DNA of 34,537 nt from a virus: IMG/VR virus record IMGVR_UViG_3300033388_000153, positions 1-34,537 of that record. One strand, given 5' to 3'. Of the stretch, positions 22,323-31,785 are shown piece by piece (within the stretch, counting starts at the first letter, position 1; each line of letters starts with the position of its first letter). A model generated the notes under the pieces. It had not been told where the DNA came from, did no database searches, and saw only the letters and a list, made by a program, of their open reading frames with translations. The translations under genes and the position numbers were made by a program.

Positions 22323-22330
22323 CAAAGATA
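22323..22330 (-). promoter_or_regulatory. Leftward -7 element TATCTTTG
   Basis: On the minus strand TATCTTTG matches the Bacteroidetes -7 consensus TAnnTTTG exactly and lies in the 35-base gap before the cupin-like gene. No TTTG is found 17-22 bases upstream, unlike the rightward promoters. Transcription would start near 22316 with a leader of about 12 bases. Confidence 0.5.
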
Positions 22331-22338
22331 ATAAATTT

Positions 22339-23127
22339 CTATGGAAAACTTTTCATCACACTACTACCTACCGAGAACAACTCAACTTCGGTAACATCAT
22401 TGTTAGATAAAGTAAACTCCATAAAATATCCTCTCATACCATACGATTCAGCTACAGTGTTATTGGTGAATAAAATAAAATCTCCAAGAACAGGACCCAC
22501 TGGAGCTGGTGGCGTAGGAATAGTTTCGTTTACCGTAATAGTATTATTATTTCTATCTATTCCTGTTATAGTTCCCGCTACCGCTGGTGTTCCACCCTGA
22601 ACTAAAGTATATATTACAGCTCCTATACTAACAATGTTTCCAATAGGTTGTCCTAATGTAACTACTCTTGCGGTTATTGGACCTGTAGGAGCAATACTAA
22701 CTGCACCTAATCCATTTGCATAACGTAAAGTAAAATCTGTTACACCTTCAAGATGTCTTACATAAGCAAACCACTCGCCTTCTTTTTGTTCGAAATGTAT
22801 TTCATCTACATCACCCTGACTTAAATCAGTTAACAAATTAGTGCAATCCCATGCCGCATTACTTTCAAAAGAAAGAGTTTTAAATAACTTAATTGATAAA
22901 GTTGGCTCTGGATTAAACACACTGGTTATTGTAGAAGGAGCAAGCGTTCCTGATACATTGTAATATTCATTACGATTGGTATTAGTATTATGTCTGTATA
23001 AGTTTCCGTTTTTAAACGTATACAAATAAGCATTCATACCAATTATAAATTCAGGTAAGAAAGAATAGAATGAAGGCCATCCGTCATTCTCTGGTTTATA
23101 TGTTAAAGTATATTCTTGTATAGCCAT
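22339..23127 (-). CDS. Tail-associated structural protein
   Basis: Two hundred and sixty-two beta-rich residues. The N-terminal motif NDGWPSFYSFLPEFIIGMNA, continuing into YLYTFKNGNLYRHN, is one I recall from tail and stabilisation proteins of Bacteroidetes podoviruses, including crAss-like ones. A Gly/Thr/Val/Pro-rich beta segment fills the middle (SIGAVIYTLVQGGTPAVAGT). It follows the 518-residue tail protein by 4 bases. Likely a tail nozzle or fibre-attachment component. Confidence 0.7.
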   Translation of the reverse strand: MAIQEYTLTYKPENDGWPSFYSFLPEFIIGMNAYLYTFKNGNLYRHNTNTNRNEYYNVSGTLAPSTITSVFNPEPTLSIKLFKTLSFESNAAWDCTNLLTDLSQGDVDEIHFEQKEGEWFAYVRHLEGVTDFTLRYANGLGAVSIAPTGPITARVVTLGQPIGNIVSIGAVIYTLVQGGTPAVAGTITGIDRNNNTITVNETIPTPPAPVGPVLGDFILFTNNTVAESYGMRGYFMEFTLSNNDVTEVELFSVGSSVMKSFP

Positions 23128-23131
23128 TTTC

Positions 23132-24688
23132 TTAAATTAATATACATAGTTGTCCGTTACATTCTGCTCTTGATGTAATAGTATTTTGAGTGTCAACTTG
23201 GAATATTCTAAATGTTCCAGTATTTGTGTTAGTACTTGTTGCTGCATAAGCATACCAACCTGCTGTTAAATTACTACCCGCTATTACATCTCCTACCGTT
23301 ACATTTGCATAAGAGTCATTACCTGTTGTACCTCTTGGAGTGTTTATCAAATAATTGTTGTTACAGAATACGTTACACGAATTTCCAAGCGCACTTATAA
23401 AGAATGTAGTAGTTGGAGGTGTACATGTACCTAATGTTACTGTACCATTTAAAGCTACAGTCATATAAGTATTTACTCCGCTGTTCGAACTTAAATAATA
23501 AATACCCGCTGTTAAAAGAGTATTACCCGCAGCATCAGAATAAACTGTATCACCATTAACAGGTGTTGCTCCTGCACCATCATGATAATATGTTTGTCCA
23601 GTTGCTGGTGCTGAGCCTCCGTTACATATAGGATTTATAGAAGACTGAAGCACTGAAGCATTGAAAGCTGTATTACCACCTGTGTTTGTACAAGCTCCTG
23701 AAGAAACAACCACTCCATTTCTTACACCTATTGCCGTCGTGCTATTAATTATAATATATTTTAAGGCAGATGTATCGTTAACATAATTAGCTCCATTAGC
23801 ATCGGTATACACCCAGTTTCCTATCTCAGGTAGTGAATTACTATCTTGTGTAAACGGACTGGTGTTACCTGTTGCATTACGAGCATAAAAATATTGTGTA
23901 GTATTAGCTGTACAATCTGCAGTGTTTTGTAATGCAGAGCCATTAAATGCTGGTAATTCCACAGGACATAAAAGTTCCCAGTCAAACACTGTACCACCTA
24001 AAGGAGCGAATACCTCTACCTCAATAGTAGTTACCGTAGGGTCTGTTTTTGGAACAATCATAGTAAATACAGGTGAAGGGTTGGTTGATGTATCAGTTGC
24101 ACACCCAACTTGATTAGTAGATATAGTAACCTGACGGGTACCACCAGAAAGAACATAAGTATTGTTTACTAAGTTATACTCATTAATATTATTATAAGTA
24201 CCACAAGTGTTAAAATTATCATTACCTACATAGACTGGAGTGTGAGCTGATGGAGGTTGCTGGCTATTGACACCCGCATAATCCACAGCATTAGAATTAC
24301 AGTCTACTAACACCACTCCATTGTGATTGTTTTTAGCCGTCATTCTATTAACAGATACATTATTATATGTAGCCACCATACCATCTGGTATAGCTGCGTT
24401 CATTTTAGAATATATATATACAGCTCCTACATTGGAACCTACATCTATTACCGCATTAAAATATCCTGGTTGGTTAAAATTAGCTTGTACTCCTGAACCA
24501 CAAGGCACTGCACATGAATCACAAGATTGTGCATTTAAAAGAATACCATTTACTTGCTGTCTTACTATTCCATTTTGAGAATAGTACCCATCTGCAGACA
24601 ATGTAGTTAAAGCTGCATCATCATATACAGACGTTGCATTCGCAAAACTTAAACCATCAAAATAATATACACTATAACTTGCAGCCAT
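23132..24688 (-). CDS. Modular tail protein with repeated Cys-containing domains
   Basis: Five hundred and eighteen residues, rich in Asn, Thr, Gly and Ala, almost free of Lys and Arg. It is built of repeated units of about 60 residues with a Tyr-rich start, a Gly-Tyr-Tyr or Gly-Trp turn, and a closing Cys: for example YYFDGLSFANATSVYDDAAL near 8, TYYHDGAGATPVNGDTVYSD near 366 and a last unit ending at residue 510. One similar unit closes the neighbouring 1605-residue tail protein. Such composition fits a receptor-binding or tail-decoration protein. It lies one base after the nozzle-like gene. Confidence 0.7.
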   Translation of the reverse strand: MAASYSVYYFDGLSFANATSVYDDAALTTLSADGYYSQNGIVRQQVNGILLNAQSCDSCAVPCGSGVQANFNQPGYFNAVIDVGSNVGAVYIYSKMNAAIPDGMVATYNNVSVNRMTAKNNHNGVVLVDCNSNAVDYAGVNSQQPPSAHTPVYVGNDNFNTCGTYNNINEYNLVNNTYVLSGGTRQVTISTNQVGCATDTSTNPSPVFTMIVPKTDPTVTTIEVEVFAPLGGTVFDWELLCPVELPAFNGSALQNTADCTANTTQYFYARNATGNTSPFTQDSNSLPEIGNWVYTDANGANYVNDTSALKYIIINSTTAIGVRNGVVVSSGACTNTGGNTAFNASVLQSSINPICNGGSAPATGQTYYHDGAGATPVNGDTVYSDAAGNTLLTAGIYYLSSNSGVNTYMTVALNGTVTLGTCTPPTTTFFISALGNSCNVFCNNNYLINTPRGTTGNDSYANVTVGDVIAGSNLTAGWYAYAATSTNTNTGTFRIFQVDTQNTITSRAECNGQLCILI

Positions 24689-24689
24689 A

Positions 24690-27600
24690 TTAACAACTTG
24701 TTTTTTCTATTACCATTCCTAAACTATTGACCCTAATATACTCATTTCCTGCTACTTTGTAATAACCAGCTGGTAGATTATTAATACCTTGACCTGGTGC
24801 ATTACCTGCACATTGAGCATCCTCATAAACTAAATCATATAATTGTAATCCTGAAGCAGGTGTTCCCGAACTATAAAATGTTTGTGATAACGGTTGCTGA
24901 CAAGCAATACTTGCGCTGTTCTGTCTGGTACTCGCTTGAAAAGAGAAACACGGTACAGTACAATCACAACACGCTTCAGTAGCTGAAACATTAGAGTAAC
25001 ATAAACTTTGTGCAGCTGTAAATCTAAAGTCATATACTAAGTATAAATACTGATTGTTTGTAGGCAACGAAAATGTTGGAGATGTAACAGTTGCTTCTCT
25101 AATATTTGTATTAGCAGGATTTGTTACTTGCCCATTTGGTATTGTAGTAGCTTGACTTAAAATACCAGCTACGCCCGCTGCATCATTTGCATATAACGTA
25201 TTGCTGGATAAATATTTAAAATTATCATTTGGATATTTCCAATCATAATCATCTGTTGACATTTTATTAACGCGCATGTTTAAACTTGCTCCGTTATATG
25301 GATATACACCTACAGAACGCACTCCCGTTTGACTTTGGAAATAACTAAATAAATTTGGATTAGAGCCCATAGTTATTTGGTCAGTATCTATTGGACTAAT
25401 AGTTTGTGAATCAGACCATCCATACTCTACATGAATTAATGAACCGCTATCAATGTTTGAATTAATTACACATTTAAATACTGTTATAGTTAGTGGTGTA
25501 ACACAATTAGGTGTTACGCTAAAGCTTGCTACTTGATTATTCTGAGGTGTAATTGTAACAGTAGCAGTAGTAGGTGTGTTCAATGTTTTTGATACAGTTA
25601 ATGAACCTCCAGAAGACGTAGACCCAGAAGATGTAACGACACCATTCCAGTTTACTTCTACTATTACAGTTCCTAAAGTTACACCATAAACTACAGTAAA
25701 GTCACCTATTACAGTTCCAAAATCTATGGTATAAGAAACTGCTGAGGATGCTTTTGTTGTATTAAATTGTGAGCCACACTGATAAACTACTTCAGGTTGA
25801 GGAACTTTTCTGTTGTTTGTAGATAAAACATACTCATCCATATAAGGGTCATACCCTCCTAACTTTTGAGTTCCTAAAGCTTGTTGAAATGTATCTCTAA
25901 ACCATGAACGCATACCCTTATCAGATATAACTTCTAACTGGTCACTTGTAGAATTTCCAACTAATCTTATAACACCTACTCTTTTAGTGTCAGTAAAATA
26001 ATAACTATCTCCATATACAGCAAAACTTTCTGGATTAAAACTAATACCATACTCTTCTGTTCTTGCTATTTGAGTTCCTAATATTGTAGGTGAACTAACT
26101 ATAGCACCACCTCCTGTTGAATCACTTATTAAATTTTTTGATGCAAGTACATAACTAATTTTATCTTCTTGTAATGTTAGTATATCTGTTTCTCTTGCAT
26201 ATAATTTTTGTATTGGTCCAAAGCTCGTTTCTAATTCTTTAAAATTTGCAAGGCCTAAGTTAAACTCATTAAGATTATTAACTCCCGCATTGCTACTAAA
26301 CACTCCACTATAAGTTAGGTCAGCAAATCTGTGAGCTTCTTTAAAATCTTGTTCAGATACAGCTAATACTCTTTGCCCCATAGTTAAAGCTCTTCCAGCT
26401 AAATCATCTTTGATTTTAAAACTTTCTACACCATTAGCAAATGTATAACAATCTATAAATGGTAATGTTACTATAGCTGGCTGTGTAGTTGTTTGGTCTT
26501 GGTCGTTAGTATCACCACCAGACATGTGTAGGTAGTTTCCACTACCGTCTCTTACTACTGGATAAGATTCAGAAGCATCATAAAAAATATCAGGACTTGC
26601 GTCAACTGGTTCTGTTTCAAAAACAATCATAGTGTTTGCTCGTGTAACTACAATCTCACAACTTACAGACACATTTCTTCTTCTTGACACAGGCCATGCA
26701 CCAGCACATCCTTGTTTTTTAGTTTTAAAAACAAGACCTAAAGGAGAGGCTGGGTCACCAGGAGTGTCTTGAACAAATTGAAAAAATACAGAATCAGTAC
26801 CTACAGCAGCACCACTATTTGTGGTACAACTTACACCAGCTACTCCTGCTGAGTAACTACCAATTGCACTTTTGTAAATAACCTCTATGTTTCCATCTGC
26901 TTGTATTTTACCTGGTGAAGCATTGGCTGGGTTTATTTGGTCACCAACCCACCAACTTCTAAAGTCTGGATAATCGCTGGTAGAAAATAATGTTTGCTCC
27001 CACTTCCATTCAAAACCTTCACACGCTCCACCTCTTGCGCTTCTTTTAACTCTCATTTTTACTTCAATAATTGAGCCTGCAGGTATATCGTAATTAGTAG
27101 TTGTTTGAGGTGGACCCGCATCAGTTGTAAACAATGGGTATCTTACTCCGTGCTTACAAGTTCCATCATCTCCAGTACCTGTTACTTTTTTCAATCCATT
27201 ATCTATTACTGCATCAGGTGGAATATTAACATTAAAACCAGAAGGTTTTATTTCCATATACAAACCAGGTAATTGATTTGTGTTTACACCCATACCCTGA
27301 GCATTAGATAAAAAGTCTCTTGCTTGTGCTTCTACATTTAAAACTTTGGCTTTAACTACTTCAGTTATAGGACCACCAACATCTGTTTTTACTATTAAAG
27401 TGTCACCTGTTTTAACTTTATTTTGGTTATCACCTTCAAGTTTAAAATATGTAACTTGTGAGGTTTGAACTGTATAATAAAAATTAGAGAATATAGTTTC
27501 GTAACTACCCTTACTTGGCTTTACAACAAACTTATATCGCTGAGCCCAAGAAGGCGCATAGTTTTCGACGGTAGCTTTGATACTATTAAGAGTTATACTG

Positions 27601-29507
27601 TTTGCCGTTGGAATACTAATGGTATTAAAATTAGAAGTTAAAACTGTAGAAGCTCTACCATATTCATCTAAGTAAACAATACCAGTTGCAAAATCTCTAT
27701 TACTATGTAATGAACCTGTGTCTGCTTCAGAAGTAAACACCACATCAGCATTAGTAATTCTAAAATACTCATATAAGTCTGTCTGATTTACAACTGGTGG
27801 ACCAGCAGAACCAGCACTTATATATTTCATTGCAATTACTTGTAGTCCTATTATATTACTACCTGGTGTTGTTGATATAGGCCAACCTTGTAGTGCGGTT
27901 GAACTTGTTACCCCACTTAATTCTTTTGTAAAAGTACATATCTGAGAAGGTACCTGTAGGTCATTATTAAACCTATCAGTCAAGGAACCCCCTTGTGATG
28001 AGGTAGCTATGGGTTGAAAGTTTACACCCTCTTGCGTTCCTATTGCATTTTGAAAATCAGGACCAATAGCAAAATCATAAACAGAAGCATAGTCTTGAGT
28101 TAAAATAATCTGAAGTTCAAATGTTACTACACCATTAGTAAATAAATTGTTATCTATAAAACATTGTTCCGCTGTTGTTCCTCCTATAGATGAGTGTTCT
28201 ATTTGTACACTTATATTAACCGATGACCCTTGCTTGAGCTGTGTTGCAATTGCAGATAAATCAATATTTACTTTTGCATTAGTTGCTGTTACTGTGTTTG
28301 CTGGGTCAATCGTATAGTTAACACCATTAACAATATTTACAGAATCAATTGCAGTAAAATCCACATTTTCACTAATCAACTCCGTGCTATAATTCATAGC
28401 AATTTTTTGTCCCAGTTCATTTGTGATATTATATCCGTCTGTGTAGTTTCCATAGATAAGACGATTACCCATTAAAGTTAATGCTTGTGCTTTTCGTGGG
28501 ACATTATCATATAGTCTTCCTAACTCATCAGTTCCTAATACAGAATATATTTTACTATTGTTAAACTGGAAAGTGTGAACTGAATTATCAGCCCAACCGT
28601 TTTCTAACTTGTTAAATCTTTCAATTACATATACGTTATTGGTGTTTGTATCTTTAAATAATAAATCAACTTCTTTTACTCTTTCACTACCAGTACTAAA
28701 AGAAACATTAACAGCATTGAATCTGTTTTTCATTCCTTCGTTGTTGTAATTTTTTACACTAAATTTAAACGCAGATGTAGCAAAAGCAGGTAGTGAAAAT
28801 AAAGACATAGCACTGTATTCATTATTAGCATATCTATATCTATAAGCAAAACATAAGAATCTATCTTCTATATAATTTTCTGAACCAGGTAATGTTAGCC
28901 CTACAAATGTAGGAGCTGGTAAAGGAATATCAGCTACAGGTGTCACTCCAGGTTCGAACTCGTAACCAGGTGGTTTTACTATTACAAGTAAATCCTCTTC
29001 TACTATCTGGTCTACACCACCAACAGGGAAGTCATAAGAATGTGTTACGTTTATTTTTCTTGGTTGATTTTTGTTGTCAGTAAAAAATAACAAGTCTTCT
29101 ATTTTTTCCACACCTGTTATTAAAAACTCTGGGTCAAAAGATAATACGTTAAATGTAATTACATGATATCTTAATGTATCATCATTAGTATTGTAAGATA
29201 AAATTAAGTCAAGCTTTGTTCCATTACCTGAATAATTATTGTCATGAACAAACCAGTATAAAGTTTCATTTGCGCTATCTTCATAAGCACCTATACATAC
29301 TGCGGTAGGAGAAACAGGGACACCATTAAAGCCTAACGTTGTAAGCTGTGTGTTTCCTCTACTGTTTTCTACAGCTCCTATTTCAGTAGTTTCTGTAGAA
29401 CCGAGTCTTACGTTCATTGCATCAACGTATTCTCCTGGTGGAAGAAGTCTCTCATCCACGGACTTATTCATTCGTCCTTTAATAAAATTCGTGGTTACTA
29501 TTGGCAT
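24690..29507 (-). CDS. Giant tail nozzle / tubular protein B-like protein
   Basis: One thousand six hundred and five residues, beta-rich. The start NFIKGRMNKSVDERLLPPGE, followed by YVDAMNVRLGSTE and EIGAVENSRGN, is characteristic of phage tail nozzle proteins (T7 gp12 role), which open with a propeller-like domain. Motifs RKINVTHSYD and LMGNRLIYGNY fit the same family. The C-terminal 90 residues are a Cys-containing module (CYSNVSATEACCDCTVPC, later LPAGYYKVAGNEYIRVNSLG) shared with the next protein. It would form the distal tail tube with attached receptor-binding parts. One-base gaps join it to both neighbours. Confidence 0.8.
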   Translation of the reverse strand: MPIVTTNFIKGRMNKSVDERLLPPGEYVDAMNVRLGSTETTEIGAVENSRGNTQLTTLGFNGVPVSPTAVCIGAYEDSANETLYWFVHDNNYSGNGTKLDLILSYNTNDDTLRYHVITFNVLSFDPEFLITGVEKIEDLLFFTDNKNQPRKINVTHSYDFPVGGVDQIVEEDLLVIVKPPGYEFEPGVTPVADIPLPAPTFVGLTLPGSENYIEDRFLCFAYRYRYANNEYSAMSLFSLPAFATSAFKFSVKNYNNEGMKNRFNAVNVSFSTGSERVKEVDLLFKDTNTNNVYVIERFNKLENGWADNSVHTFQFNNSKIYSVLGTDELGRLYDNVPRKAQALTLMGNRLIYGNYTDGYNITNELGQKIAMNYSTELISENVDFTAIDSVNIVNGVNYTIDPANTVTATNAKVNIDLSAIATQLKQGSSVNISVQIEHSSIGGTTAEQCFIDNNLFTNGVVTFELQIILTQDYASVYDFAIGPDFQNAIGTQEGVNFQPIATSSQGGSLTDRFNNDLQVPSQICTFTKELSGVTSSTALQGWPISTTPGSNIIGLQVIAMKYISAGSAGPPVVNQTDLYEYFRITNADVVFTSEADTGSLHSNRDFATGIVYLDEYGRASTVLTSNFNTISIPTANSITLNSIKATVENYAPSWAQRYKFVVKPSKGSYETIFSNFYYTVQTSQVTYFKLEGDNQNKVKTGDTLIVKTDVGGPITEVVKAKVLNVEAQARDFLSNAQGMGVNTNQLPGLYMEIKPSGFNVNIPPDAVIDNGLKKVTGTGDDGTCKHGVRYPLFTTDAGPPQTTTNYDIPAGSIIEVKMRVKRSARGGACEGFEWKWEQTLFSTSDYPDFRSWWVGDQINPANASPGKIQADGNIEVIYKSAIGSYSAGVAGVSCTTNSGAAVGTDSVFFQFVQDTPGDPASPLGLVFKTKKQGCAGAWPVSRRRNVSVSCEIVVTRANTMIVFETEPVDASPDIFYDASESYPVVRDGSGNYLHMSGGDTNDQDQTTTQPAIVTLPFIDCYTFANGVESFKIKDDLAGRALTMGQRVLAVSEQDFKEAHRFADLTYSGVFSSNAGVNNLNEFNLGLANFKELETSFGPIQKLYARETDILTLQEDKISYVLASKNLISDSTGGGAIVSSPTILGTQIARTEEYGISFNPESFAVYGDSYYFTDTKRVGVIRLVGNSTSDQLEVISDKGMRSWFRDTFQQALGTQKLGGYDPYMDEYVLSTNNRKVPQPEVVYQCGSQFNTTKASSAVSYTIDFGTVIGDFTVVYGVTLGTVIVEVNWNGVVTSSGSTSSGGSLTVSKTLNTPTTATVTITPQNNQVASFSVTPNCVTPLTITVFKCVINSNIDSGSLIHVEYGWSDSQTISPIDTDQITMGSNPNLFSYFQSQTGVRSVGVYPYNGASLNMRVNKMSTDDYDWKYPNDNFKYLSSNTLYANDAAGVAGILSQATTIPNGQVTNPANTNIREATVTSPTFSLPTNNQYLYLVYDFRFTAAQSLCYSNVSATEACCDCTVPCFSFQASTRQNSASIACQQPLSQTFYSSGTPASGLQLYDLVYEDAQCAGNAPGQGINNLPAGYYKVAGNEYIRVNSLGMVIEKTSC

Positions 29508-29508
29508 A

Positions 29509-30423
29509 CTACTTTATCCATTTATCCTGACCTCTTAAGTTCATTAAGAGACGACCAGGATGTATATTACTTAATCTTATTTTTGCATTTCTTAATAAAG
29601 AAGATTTATCTTTTCTTGCTCTATTAACAATGAATTCTTGCACTCCTAATCTGCTATTCAAAATGGCGTATTTAATATATGCGTAGATATATTCTTCAAA
29701 TAATTTATTTACACTAACTCGCGCATCATTTCCACCCTCCATTCCATCAGATACATATTCTAATACAACAGATGCGTCACCACCTAACGAGCTAAAATTA
29801 ATTACTCCTCCTCTTTTATCTATAGTAAATGTAGGATTTACATTAGCAGTCTCAGTGTTTAAACCAAACCTTGCACCGACAGAATAATCAAAATACCAAC
29901 AGCCATCAACACATGTTCCTTCACAATTATGAAACATGCTATTGCTGTTTAGATAAATACCCACTCTACCTCTGCTTAAATCTACTTGTGAATCCTGTGG
30001 GCTTAAAGCATTACCATTTTGGTCAAACAATATACGGTCTTGATTATCTTGAAGATATGCTGAACTCCAATTAGTCTGTATATTTTCGCTCATTGGATAT
30101 AATACTCCATTTCTGAATTGAGATATTCTTACCCAATTTACATAATCAGATGGTAAAATAAACCTTGAGTTATTACCTACATCTAATTGTAATATTTTTA
30201 TTTCTTTCATTGCATCGTAATTCAATTCTTGAATACCACGCTTGGCATGAAATAATATTTGATATCTGTTAATATTGTTAATCAATTCATGATTACCTTG
30301 ATACATCAACATAAAATTATTTACTATATCCTGTAAAGAAATATATTGATATGACCCCCAGTTAGCATCTTCAGGAGAGTTACCGTTGTTAGTGTAATAT
30401 TGATATTGATTTATGTATGTCAT
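29509..30423 (-). CDS. Tail tubular protein A-like / adaptor
   Basis: Three hundred and four residues. Core motifs RYQILFHAKRGIQELNYDAM and FILPSDYVNWVRISQFRNG are typical of head-tail adaptor/tubular A proteins in podoviruses, including crAss-like phages. The C-terminus (EYIYAYIKYAILNSRLGVQE) is a long helix, then a basic end. It would join the portal to the nozzle protein, whose gene follows after one base. A CEGTCVDGC cluster in the middle is unusual for the family. Confidence 0.75.
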   Translation of the reverse strand: MTYINQYQYYTNNGNSPEDANWGSYQYISLQDIVNNFMLMYQGNHELINNINRYQILFHAKRGIQELNYDAMKEIKILQLDVGNNSRFILPSDYVNWVRISQFRNGVLYPMSENIQTNWSSAYLQDNQDRILFDQNGNALSPQDSQVDLSRGRVGIYLNSNSMFHNCEGTCVDGCWYFDYSVGARFGLNTETANVNPTFTIDKRGGVINFSSLGGDASVVLEYVSDGMEGGNDARVSVNKLFEEYIYAYIKYAILNSRLGVQEFIVNRARKDKSSLLRNAKIRLSNIHPGRLLMNLRGQDKWIK

Positions 30424-30424
30424 C

Positions 30425-31387
30425 TTAGCTTGTTTCTTGTGTATCTGTTAATTCTTCTGTTTGTCCAAATTTATATACCATGTCCTCTCTAATTTCAATA
30501 CCTATGTACTGACAAATCTTTGCCACTAAATTTGGCTCGTCAGACGCAGGTAATTCAAAACTTTGATAATCTGCTGCAGCTGGATTAAATATAGGGTCTT
30601 GTCCAGATGTAGTTAGATAAGTCCAGTTAGGAGCGACAGGATACCTAATATACTGCGCTTGTAATGCTCCGCCTTGTATTATAGTATTAGGGTATACTGA
30701 TATGGTATTACCTAATACACCAGGAGTTGCGTTAGAACTTGCACCACCTAAAACATACGCTGGGTATTGTGTAGTTGGGTAAGTTAAATTAGAACTTGTT
30801 AAGTAAAATAATTTATTTTGATTAACTCTTTCTACTTCAGTTATATTGTATTGGTCATAAACACTGTATGTATCACCTTGAATAAATATGTTTGCACTAA
30901 TAACTAAAGTTGTATCATTAGTTATTTCTGTTATATAAGCAAATGTATTATCAGTAGTATTAGTTATTACATCGCCTACTACAACAGAAGAAGTAAAAGT
31001 TTGGTTTGCATCTATAAGTTGGTTTACAGCAGCACCAGTTGTTGTACCTGCTACTTTTAAAGTGGGGTAATAAAATATTTTATTTACTAAATAATAATCA
31101 GCAGGTAAAGTGTAGAGGTTGTTTAAACCAGGGTTAGGTTGAGCTAAATATGCTGTTGCTGAAAAAGTATCTATAACTTCTTCTAAATTTTTTATTACAT
31201 CTGCATAACCCGTTCCTGAAGTTCTTGCATTCTCTCTATTAATCCAGTTATTGTATTGATAAAAGTAATCTTCAAATAAATCCATTTGAGCTTGTAAGCA
31301 ATACAAATTAAAATCCTGTGGAGAGATATAACCATAATTATTTTTATTGGCTATAGCCAAAACTGTATTTCGTACGGAGTTAATCAT
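30425..31387 (-). CDS. Head-tail connector / ring protein candidate
   Basis: Three hundred and twenty residues. The N-terminal helices (FNLYCLQAQMDLFEDYFYQY) are followed by a beta insert rich in Thr and Val (about 110-170) and the segment YPVAPNWTYL; the C-terminus carries ELPASDEPNLVAKICQYIGI, a pattern seen in structural ring proteins of Bacteroidetes phages. It starts downstream of a terminator (31414-31442) and a -7 element (31403-31410), so it can be transcribed separately from the capsid genes. The exact ring position is inference. Confidence 0.7.
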   Translation of the reverse strand: MINSVRNTVLAIANKNNYGYISPQDFNLYCLQAQMDLFEDYFYQYNNWINRENARTSGTGYADVIKNLEEVIDTFSATAYLAQPNPGLNNLYTLPADYYLVNKIFYYPTLKVAGTTTGAAVNQLIDANQTFTSSVVVGDVITNTTDNTFAYITEITNDTTLVISANIFIQGDTYSVYDQYNITEVERVNQNKLFYLTSSNLTYPTTQYPAYVLGGASSNATPGVLGNTISVYPNTIIQGGALQAQYIRYPVAPNWTYLTTSGQDPIFNPAAADYQSFELPASDEPNLVAKICQYIGIEIREDMVYKFGQTEELTDTQETS

Positions 31388-31402
31388 AGGGTAATCTTTC
31401 TA

Positions 31403-31410
31403 CAAATATA
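31403..31410 (-). promoter_or_regulatory. Leftward -7 element TATATTTG
   Basis: TATATTTG on the minus strand matches TAnnTTTG exactly, between the terminator at 31414-31442 and the ATG at 31387. The expected -33 position holds AAAA inside the terminator, so the promoter lacks a TTTG. Start of transcription would be near 31396. Confidence 0.45.
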
Positions 31411-31413
31411 AGC

Positions 31414-31442
31414 AAAAAAAAAGAGGGTAATTTTTTTTACCC
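31414..31442 (-). terminator. Intrinsic terminator, leftward
   Basis: On the minus strand GGGTAA (31442-31437) and TTACCC (31430-31425) pair around a loop of six A, and nine T residues follow (31422-31414). It closes the transcript of the small 93-residue structural gene and separates it from the tail operon. Confidence 0.75.
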
Positions 31443-31471
31443 CCTTTCACTAAATAATAATGAGCTTCTAA

Positions 31472-31753
31472 TTAAGCTACTGCGATACCGCTTACCGCTT
31501 TAGGTAATGCGTCACACTGATACTTAACTTGATGCCATGGTTGTTGCTGCGCTAAAACAATAGAGTCTTGTATATAGTCTCTCATAGTTTCAACGTTTGC
31601 ACCTAACGCTGCATGCGTAATAGTTACTACTTTAGCAGATGCGTAAGTAATAACAACAGTAGTTGTAGACGCTTGTTCTAAAAGAATAACGTTATCAGCA
31701 CTAACCAATTGGTTTTGCTCATCAGTTACAGGGATTGATAAAAATTTTGCCAT
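31472..31753 (-). CDS. Small conserved virion-region protein
   Basis: Ninety-three residues from ATG 31753 (MAKFLSIPVTDEQNQLVSAD). A longer frame with ATG at 31780 exists, but it would begin at the expected transcription start of the -7 element at 31786-31793, so the shorter form is preferred. The sequence contains NVILLEQASTTTVVITYASA and ends in PKAVSGIAVA; I recall such small proteins beside capsid genes in Bacteroidetes phages. It stands between its own promoter and terminator, so it is a single-gene unit and probably abundant. Role unknown; a decoration or vertex protein is possible. Confidence 0.7.
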   Translation of the reverse strand: MAKFLSIPVTDEQNQLVSADNVILLEQASTTTVVITYASAKVVTITHAALGANVETMRDYIQDSIVLAQQQPWHQVKYQCDALPKAVSGIAVA

Positions 31754-31785
31754 GTTAATAAAAATTTTATGGTTAAACAATACTG

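Larger units (their letters stand above)
21..31128. repeat. Dispersed 8-bp palindrome GTTTAAAC, 27 copies
   Basis: Copies were read by eye and start at 21, 283, 507, 800, 837, 1167, 1370, 1624, 1841, 2221, 3012, 3894, 4339, 5113, 5544, 6109, 7480, 9257, 9342, 11009, 13462, 15370, 18530, 21575, 25278, 29857 and 31121. With about one third G+C, independent bases predict roughly one copy in the window. In the left arm the flanks favour a pyrimidine before and a purine after, giving YGTTTAAACR. Spacing grows from about 200 bases at the left edge to several kilobases in the virion genes. Copies occur in coding and non-coding DNA. Function unknown; a protein-binding site is the simplest reading. 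Confidence 0.9.

Noticed and set aside
23132-24688. Diversity-generating retroelement target in the modular tail protein
   Set aside because: No reverse transcriptase or template repeat was seen in the window.
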